DNA from: Rhodospirillaceae bacterium
GTDB lineage: Bacteria; Pseudomonadota; Alphaproteobacteria; UBA8366; Aestuariispiraceae
NCBI GenBank assembly: GCA_002709955.1
Contig: PAQY01000008.1
Coordinates: 30,472 to 94,471 of the forward strand
Reading direction: 5' to 3'
Length of the DNA: 64,000 bases
Below the pieces are notes generated by a model that saw nothing but the letters and a program-made list of their open reading frames with translations, searched no databases and had not been told where the DNA came from. The translations under genes and the position numbers were made by a program. Shown piece after piece: positions 58,981 through 64,000 of the stretch. Numbering within the stretch: position 1 is the stretch's first letter; each line of letters opens with the position of its first letter.

Positions 58981-59954
58981 TGTAATCGCCCACGCAGTAA
59001 AAGACTCAGAAAGAACAGGCCCCCGACAAACTCTACCACCACCCCCAGGGCGGTTTCATAGGACAGCACATGTTCCAACACGGTCTGTCCGATAATAAGG
59101 CAGATCGTTGCGGTCAGGGCGGCGGCGGGCAGAAGCAGCGCATGGCGATGGCTGGGGATCACCAGATAGGCCAAATGCGCTGCCAACAGGCCCAAAAACA
59201 GCATGGGCCCAACCAGGGCTGTCGATACTGCGACCAGGATCGATACCGCCATCAGGCCAGTTGTCACGGCACGGCGGTGATTCAGGCCCAGGCTGGTGGC
59301 ATGTTCGCGGCCAAGCGCCAGAACATCCAGCATCGGTAACGTTCGCCACCCCAACAGAAACACAAGTGCCGTGACCCCGGCGGAAATCATCAGGATATCC
59401 GGATCCGGTCGGTTGAAGGATGCGAATATGCGGTCCTGCACAACCGTAAATGCCGTGGGATCAATAAGCCATTTCAGAAATCCAGAGAGGCTTCGAAACA
59501 GAATTCCAAACACGATCCCAATCAGGATCAGAAGGTGCAGGCCCCGCGTTCCACCAGAAAACAGCATCCGATACAAGAATACGGAGAAAAGGGTCAAGGC
59601 AACGGCTTCAAGACTGAACCGCATGGGTGTCGACAGGCTGGCGACTGCGGTCACACCTATAGAAAATACCAGCAGGCTTTGTATTAAGATATATAGCGAA
59701 TCAAACCCCATGATGGAGGGGGTTAAAATTCGGTTCTGGGCCAGGGTTTGAAATATCACCGTTGATGTTCCAATTGCAGTACCGACCAGGATCATGGTCG
59801 CCAATTTTGCGCCCCGGAACGTCATGACGAATTCCCAACTGCCCCGCACGCCAATCGTCATGAATAAGATACCGCTCAGGACGGCGATTGCCGCCAGGAT
59901 TGCCAATCGGATATGCAGGGATGCCCGGCGTGTTGGTCCGACGTTACCGGTCAC
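58977..59954 (-). CDS. FecCD-family siderophore permease
   Basis: 325 residues from a GTG at 59954, overlapping the upstream permease stop by 11 bp. About nine helices. FecCD signatures include GTAIGTSTVIFQTLAQNRILTP near 75, LALGREHATSLGLNHRR near 210 and LVGPMLFLGLLAAHLA near 246. One half of the heterodimeric channel. Confidence 0.9.
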   Translation of the reverse strand: MTGNVGPTRRASLHIRLAILAAIAVLSGILFMTIGVRGSWEFVMTFRGAKLATMILVGTAIGTSTVIFQTLAQNRILTPSIMGFDSLYILIQSLLVFSIGVTAVASLSTPMRFSLEAVALTLFSVFLYRMLFSGGTRGLHLLILIGIVFGILFRSLSGFLKWLIDPTAFTVVQDRIFASFNRPDPDILMISAGVTALVFLLGWRTLPMLDVLALGREHATSLGLNHRRAVTTGLMAVSILVAVSTALVGPMLFLGLLAAHLAYLVIPSHRHALLLPAAALTATICLIIGQTVLEHVLSYETALGVVVEFVGGLFFLSLLLRGRLQ

Positions 59955-60930
59955 GACGCATGCTCCGCAACAACAGGGCCAGGAAGCCCGCTCCACCAAT
60001 CACGCCCATGGTTGTCCCAACCGGTAATTCATAGGGATGCAGGATCAATCGGCCCGCAATGTCGGATGCCAGCAGCAGACAGGCCCCGGTCAGTGCGACC
60101 CAAGGCAGGTTGCGCCGGACATTGTCGCCCATGACCAGGGTGACCAGGTTGGGGACGATTAACCCAACGAACGGAATCATCCCGCTGGTGACAACGACCA
60201 CGGCGGTTATCAGGGACACGATCACCACGCCGAAAACGACGGTCCGCCGATAGTTCAGGCCTAGGCTGGTGCTGACGGTTTCCCCCATCGCGATGACTGT
60301 GAACCGATCGGCGGCCAGATATGCGCCAATGGTCAGGACAAGCGACAGCCAAAGCAATTCATACCGCCCTTGCAGAATGTTGGAGAAATCCCCAACAGTC
60401 CAATTGCTCAGCGCCTGCATCATATCTGTTCGATAGGCGAAGAAATTGGTCGCCGCTTCTATGACGCCCCCCAGCATCAGACCGACCAGCGGCACAATAT
60501 ACATCGATCCCCAGGAAATCCGCTGAAGCAGCAGCAGAAACAGCACCGTTCCCGCCATGGCAAAGCCCATCGCAACCAACATGCGCCCGGCAATCGGCAT
60601 TTCCGGGGCGACCAGAAGCACGATCAACAATCCGAATGCCGCAGATTCTGACGTCCCAACGGTCTTTGGTTCGACAAATTTATTCCGCGCCAGCATTTGC
60701 ATGATCAGGCCTGAAACCGACAGGCCTACACCGGCCAGAATAAGCGCGATTGTCCGCGGGATACGGCTGGTGACCATCACCGTGACGGCTTCTGCCGTTC
60801 GTTCCTGCATGCCGCCTGTGTTTTGACCAAACCCGTCTATCAGCGCATTTAATGCGCCATTGCTGACCCCGACAAACAAACTGGTGATCGCCAAGCCGAC
60901 CAGAAAGAGGGAGCATAAAAGAAGTTTCAT
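59944..60930 (-). CDS. FecCD-family siderophore permease
   Basis: 328 residues. Family segments LILAGVGLSVSGLIMQMLAR near 65, ETVSTSLGLNYRRTVVFGVV near 210 and SGMIPFVGLIVPNLVTLVMG near 245. Partner of the other permease. The pair plus the binding protein resembles petrobactin/vibriobactin-type (YclNOPQ, ViuPDGC) importers. Ends in LLLRSMRRDR. Confidence 0.9.
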   Translation of the reverse strand: MKLLLCSLFLVGLAITSLFVGVSNGALNALIDGFGQNTGGMQERTAEAVTVMVTSRIPRTIALILAGVGLSVSGLIMQMLARNKFVEPKTVGTSESAAFGLLIVLLVAPEMPIAGRMLVAMGFAMAGTVLFLLLLQRISWGSMYIVPLVGLMLGGVIEAATNFFAYRTDMMQALSNWTVGDFSNILQGRYELLWLSLVLTIGAYLAADRFTVIAMGETVSTSLGLNYRRTVVFGVVIVSLITAVVVVTSGMIPFVGLIVPNLVTLVMGDNVRRNLPWVALTGACLLLASDIAGRLILHPYELPVGTTMGVIGGAGFLALLLRSMRRDR

Positions 60931-60968
60931 TGGGGTTCGTATCTCTGGACCGACGCGATCCGTCGTGG

Positions 60969-61892
60969 TTACGGTCTGCGCATGGCCAACAGAATGTCAT
61001 CCATGCTGCGCAGCAAGGCTTCAATGCCTCCGCCGCCCAGATACCAGGCATCCGAAGACAGATAGACGATGTGGTTCTGCTTCCAGGCTGTTGTGCGATG
61101 CATGATCGCATTGTCCAGCAGCGTCCGGGCCGCGGCGCTGTCATGACCGATGGCCGCATCGCGGTCCAACACGAACAGCCAGTCAGGATTTGTTTCCAGC
61201 AGGAACTCATTGGAAATAGCCTGTCCATGGGTCCCGATATCCAGTGCTGGCGCGCTGGGCGTTATGCCGAATTCATCATACAAAAGACCGAAACGGGATC
61301 CGGGTCCGAATGCGCTCATCCGGCCACCGGTGGTCAGGATCAACTGTCCCGTTCCCGCCGATGCGGTCGCCGTGCGAACTTCATTAAGTTTCGCGTCGAT
61401 GGTTGCCAATTGCGCAGCGACCTCTTCCGTCTTGCCAAAGATTTGCCCCAGCAGTTTCGCATGGTCGACGATGCTGCCGATCTGCTTTGACGGATCATAA
61501 CTTAAATCCAGCGTTGGCGCGATTTTCGACAAGTCTTTCAGCTTTGACGCAGATCGTGCGCCCAACAGGATAATGTCGGGTGACAGGGCGTTGACCGCCT
61601 CATAATTGGGCTCAAACAAGGTTCCAACCTTGGCGTATTTATCGTCATTATAGGCCTGAAGATATTCCGGCTTTGGACCGGTGGGAATGCCCGTGACCGG
61701 GATATCCAGACTGTTCAGCAAATCCAGAACACCCAGATCAAAGACCACAACCCTTTTCGGGTTTAAGGGAACCTCTGTTTCGCCCTGGGCATGTTTGACG
61801 ATCATCGTTTCAGCCAAGCCACCATGCGGCATACCGAACAAGCAGGAAAATGCTAAGACTCCAGCCAGAAAATATCTGCGATTAAGATGCAT
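60969..61892 (-). CDS. Periplasmic siderophore-binding protein (FatB/YclQ-like)
   Basis: 307 residues from ATG 61892 with GCAGGAG before it. A signal peptide (YFLAGVLAFSCLFGMPHGGL) precedes a type III binding fold. PKRVVVFDLGVLDLLNSLDI near residue 45, PDIILLGARSASKL near 105 and a C-terminal WYLGGGGIEALLRSMDDIL are typical of FepB/YclQ proteins. It delivers ferric siderophore to the FecCD permeases, 38 bp downstream. It heads the leftward ABC operon. Confidence 0.9.
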   Translation of the reverse strand: MHLNRRYFLAGVLAFSCLFGMPHGGLAETMIVKHAQGETEVPLNPKRVVVFDLGVLDLLNSLDIPVTGIPTGPKPEYLQAYNDDKYAKVGTLFEPNYEAVNALSPDIILLGARSASKLKDLSKIAPTLDLSYDPSKQIGSIVDHAKLLGQIFGKTEEVAAQLATIDAKLNEVRTATASAGTGQLILTTGGRMSAFGPGSRFGLLYDEFGITPSAPALDIGTHGQAISNEFLLETNPDWLFVLDRDAAIGHDSAAARTLLDNAIMHRTTAWKQNHIVYLSSDAWYLGGGGIEALLRSMDDILLAMRRP

Positions 61893-61946
61893 GATCGACT
61901 CCTGCCGCGGGTGGATGGTGTGGATGGATTGAGGCCGTTCTATAAT

Positions 61947-61965
61947 GTAAATAATAATCATCCTC
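61947..61965. promoter_or_regulatory. Fur-like box upstream of the siderophore ABC operon
   Basis: GTAAATAATAATCATCCTC matches the 19-bp Fur consensus at 14 positions by my count. It lies 55-73 bp upstream of the binding-protein start and thus over the expected promoter. Iron repression of the ABC operon is likely. Confidence 0.55.
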
Positions 61966-62018
61966 AATATAGGGGCGGGCTTTTTCTGGGCATTCGCGCC
62001 GTCTTGCTTGTTATGCAA

Positions 62019-62300
62019 AGGTTTTTGACCGTCCTGGACAATGCTGTGAACAGACCACTTATGGATCGCCCAAATTCACCAGTGTCACCTGCCTCCTCAT
62101 CCGTGACGGCCCCTGTTCAACTCTGAATGGATATTTAGCCAGTGAGAGGACCCAGGCATTGTTACGTCAGTTCAAGAAATCCTCCTGAGACGTAAAAAAA
62201 CTTATCCCTTACACCCATTTTCCTTCGTTTGCTTTTCCCTGAAGACACCATGAGAGTCCGCCTGATATCACAGTTGGTTTAGGCTTGAGGGGTTGTTTTT
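62019..62300. other. Intergenic region before the GMC gene
   Basis: About 280 bp between the divergent siderophore operon and the GMC gene. No ORF with a start and ribosome site is convincing. It must hold the promoter of the GMC gene. No dyad stands out. Confidence 0.3.
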
Positions 62301-63911
62301 ATGGAGGCGGATTACATTATCGTGGGAGCCGGGTCGGCTGGATGCGTCCTGGCCGAAAAGTTAAGCGCCCATCCGAACAACCGTGTAATCGTCGTCGAAG
62401 CCGGGGGCGCGGATAGGTCTTTCTGGATATCGACCCCCATCGGCTATGGTCGTCTGTTCTATGATAAGGCCGTTAATTGGTGTTACACAACACAGCCCGA
62501 CCCCAGCTTAGAGGGCCGGACCAGCCATTGGCCTAGAGGGCGTGTTCTGGGGGGATCCAGTTCAATCAATGCCCTGGTCTGTATTCGCGGGCGATCAGAA
62601 GATTATGAAGATTGGGCCACGGCAACGGGGGATACCCGCTGGGGCCCCGACGCGATGGCAGCGCGCTTCCGTTCATTGGACGACACGGATCAAGGGGCGA
62701 ATGAATGGCGCAATACCGGCGGTGTTTTCCCTATCCACAGTATCGAAGGGGCCTCGCATCCTGTTACACAGAATTTTCTGGATGCCTGTGCGGAAATCGG
62801 TGTCCCCCGAAATCCGGATTTCAATGCAGAACGTCAGGAAGGGGCCGGACTGTATCAAATCAATACACGACGCGGTAAACGCGTTTCCGCTGCGGATGCT
62901 TTCTTGCGCCCGGCAATGCGCAGACCAAATCTGACAGTGCTGAAACGAACCCAGGCGCTGCGATTGATCTTCACTGAAAATCAATGCACCGGCATAATGG
63001 TTCAGCGAAATGGTGAGCCGGTAAATCTGGTCGCCCGGAAGGAAGTCATACTGGCGGCCGGTGCCATTGAGTCGCCAAAACTGCTTCAACTGTCGGGCAT
63101 TGGCGATGCGGGCCAGTTATCAAAACTGGGCATAAAGATACAGGTTGATAACCCCAATGTGGGGGCGAATCTACAGGACCATGTCGGCCTGAACTATTAT
63201 TTCCGATCCAGGGTGCCGACATTGAATCAGGAACTTTCCCCCATCATTCGGCGGTTCTGGAATGGGGCGCGGTATTTGCTGACACGATCCGGCCCTCTTT
63301 CTTTATCTGTGAACCAGGGGGGCGCTTTCTTTAAGACATCATCAGACCGCCCCCTGCCAAACATGCAGTTATATCTGCAATTGATCACGACCCTGAATGG
63401 GCGGGGACAATCCCGACCGTTGCTTGCGCCCGATCCATTTCCAGCGTTTGCGCTGGGACTGTCAAATATCCGACCGAAAAGTCGGGGCAGTATTCAGATC
63501 GACAGCGCCGATCCTTTGACTCCGCCGATGATTAACGCCCGTGCCTATAGCGCGTCAGAAGACCTGGATGAGATGCTGGAGGCCGTTCAGTTCATCCGGA
63601 AACTGGTTTCGACCAAAGCCTTCTCTGGCATCATGGATTCTGAGATCGTGCCGGGCCGTGATGTGCAATCGCGTTCGGATTTGTTGGAAGATATCCGACA
63701 ACGGACGGGGACTGTCTATCACCCCAGTTGCACCTGTGCGATGGGGCTGGACCCCAAGACCAGTGTTCTGGACCCGGAATTGAGGGTACGAGGCACGGGT
63801 GGGCTGAGGGTCGTCGATGCTTCCAGCTTTCCCAATATCGTCAGTGGCAACCTGAATGTACCGGTAATGATGCTGGCGCTACAGGCATCAGATATCATTT
63901 TGAAGGACTGA
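62301..63911 (+). CDS. GMC-family oxidoreductase (choline dehydrogenase-like)
   Basis: 536 residues. N-terminal FAD motif (YIIVGAGSAGCVLAEKLS), GMC signature 1 (WPRGRVLGGSSSINALVCIR near 75) and signature 2 (GAIESPKLLQLSGIG near 255). The active-site His-Asn region is formed by YHPSCTCAMG near 475 and NIVSGNLNVPVMMLALQASD near 513. It oxidises an alcohol to an aldehyde. BetB/BetI partners are not present, so choline is only one candidate and a long-chain or polyethoxylated alcohol is as likely. Confidence 0.88.
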   Translation: MEADYIIVGAGSAGCVLAEKLSAHPNNRVIVVEAGGADRSFWISTPIGYGRLFYDKAVNWCYTTQPDPSLEGRTSHWPRGRVLGGSSSINALVCIRGRSEDYEDWATATGDTRWGPDAMAARFRSLDDTDQGANEWRNTGGVFPIHSIEGASHPVTQNFLDACAEIGVPRNPDFNAERQEGAGLYQINTRRGKRVSAADAFLRPAMRRPNLTVLKRTQALRLIFTENQCTGIMVQRNGEPVNLVARKEVILAAGAIESPKLLQLSGIGDAGQLSKLGIKIQVDNPNVGANLQDHVGLNYYFRSRVPTLNQELSPIIRRFWNGARYLLTRSGPLSLSVNQGGAFFKTSSDRPLPNMQLYLQLITTLNGRGQSRPLLAPDPFPAFALGLSNIRPKSRGSIQIDSADPLTPPMINARAYSASEDLDEMLEAVQFIRKLVSTKAFSGIMDSEIVPGRDVQSRSDLLEDIRQRTGTVYHPSCTCAMGLDPKTSVLDPELRVRGTGGLRVVDASSFPNIVSGNLNVPVMMLALQASDIILKD

Positions 63912-64000
63912 AATCTGGTCTGACGATGCGTTCAGGCTTCGGAATCAAATCGATTGCATCTGATCGATCAACCACGATCTAAACAAAACCATTTCAGGTT
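63912..64000. other. Window end, no gene seen
   Basis: 89 bp after the GMC stop with no interpretable signal. Confidence 0.3.

Overview
The window looks like part of an alphaproteobacterial replicon. Support comes from Tat-dependent Liv and TRAP binding proteins, TauD/LysR/GMC gene neighbourhoods, a toxin-activating acyltransferase with a Lys/Ala-rich N-terminus, and a 3' fragment of an initiator tRNA. No rRNA or other phylogenetic marker is present, so I would not name a genus. Composition is mosaic. The first 20 kb (metal resistance) is GC-rich, about 31.8-37.4 kb is strikingly AT-rich, and the right third is uniform and looks like ancestral chromosome.

Layout. (1) 0-2.3 kb: the end of a LivM-GF branched-chain amino-acid-type ABC operon and a TetR regulator. 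(2) 2.5-20 kb: a metal/thiol island. It holds an Asp-box protein remnant, DUF411, a broken Sco-like gene, a DsbA-like oxidoreductase and CcdA. Next come a ZntR/CadR-like MerR with a His-tailed DMT exporter facing a ZntA-type P-ATPase, then a ZIP transporter and a multicopper oxidase, YnfA, and a complete merR-TPFA mercury operon. The island ends with a second regulator (MerR fused to an HMA domain), a CcdA-like membrane protein, a doubly disrupted secreted protein and a copper-type P-ATPase. (3) 20-21.7 kb: a pile of IS110, IS6 and IS630 pieces that truncates that ATPase. (4) 21.7-26.3 kb: an orphan histidine kinase and a secreted cluster (Asn-Pro-Cys-repeat P460-like cytochrome, DUF3179, DUF302). 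(5) 26.4-35.7 kb: a mobile core with an AbiE toxin-antitoxin pair, a compact mobilisation/partition operon (AlpA-like, RHH-like, relaxase-like, ParA-like), an AT-rich cargo gene and a tyrosine integrase. It ends at a 3' fragment of tRNA-fMet, which I read as the right attachment junction. (6) 35.7-37.4 kb: scars (serine-recombinase tail, internally deleted HlyC-type acyltransferase, AT-rich small ORFs). (7) 37.5-44.7 kb: a complete Liv-type ABC transporter with a carboxymuconolactone-decarboxylase-family protein, a TauD-type dioxygenase and a divergent LysR. (8) 45.1-53.2 kb: a TRAP transporter, a DeoR regulator, a GlpA-like/FAD oxidoreductase pair and an FGGY kinase, which fits glycerol-type polyol use. 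(9) 53.3-62 kb: a siderophore uptake system (DUF2218, AraC, TonB receptor, esterase, FepBDGC-like ABC) with Fur-like boxes. (10) 62.3-63.9 kb: a GMC oxidoreductase.

How it fits together. The metal island contains at least three promoters with the long-spacer dyad architecture of MerR-family activators, each next to a cognate-looking regulator. The mercury genes and the Zn/Cd ATPase are intact, while the copper-related genes are being lost: nonsense in the multicopper oxidase, stop plus frameshift in the 17-kb gene, frameshift plus IS truncation in the copper ATPase, and deletion in the Sco-like gene. The most unusual structural signal is around the integrase. A perfect 57-bp inverted repeat and paired GGTAAGCA motifs flank it at nearly equal spacing, and one arm runs into the tRNA-fMet attachment site.
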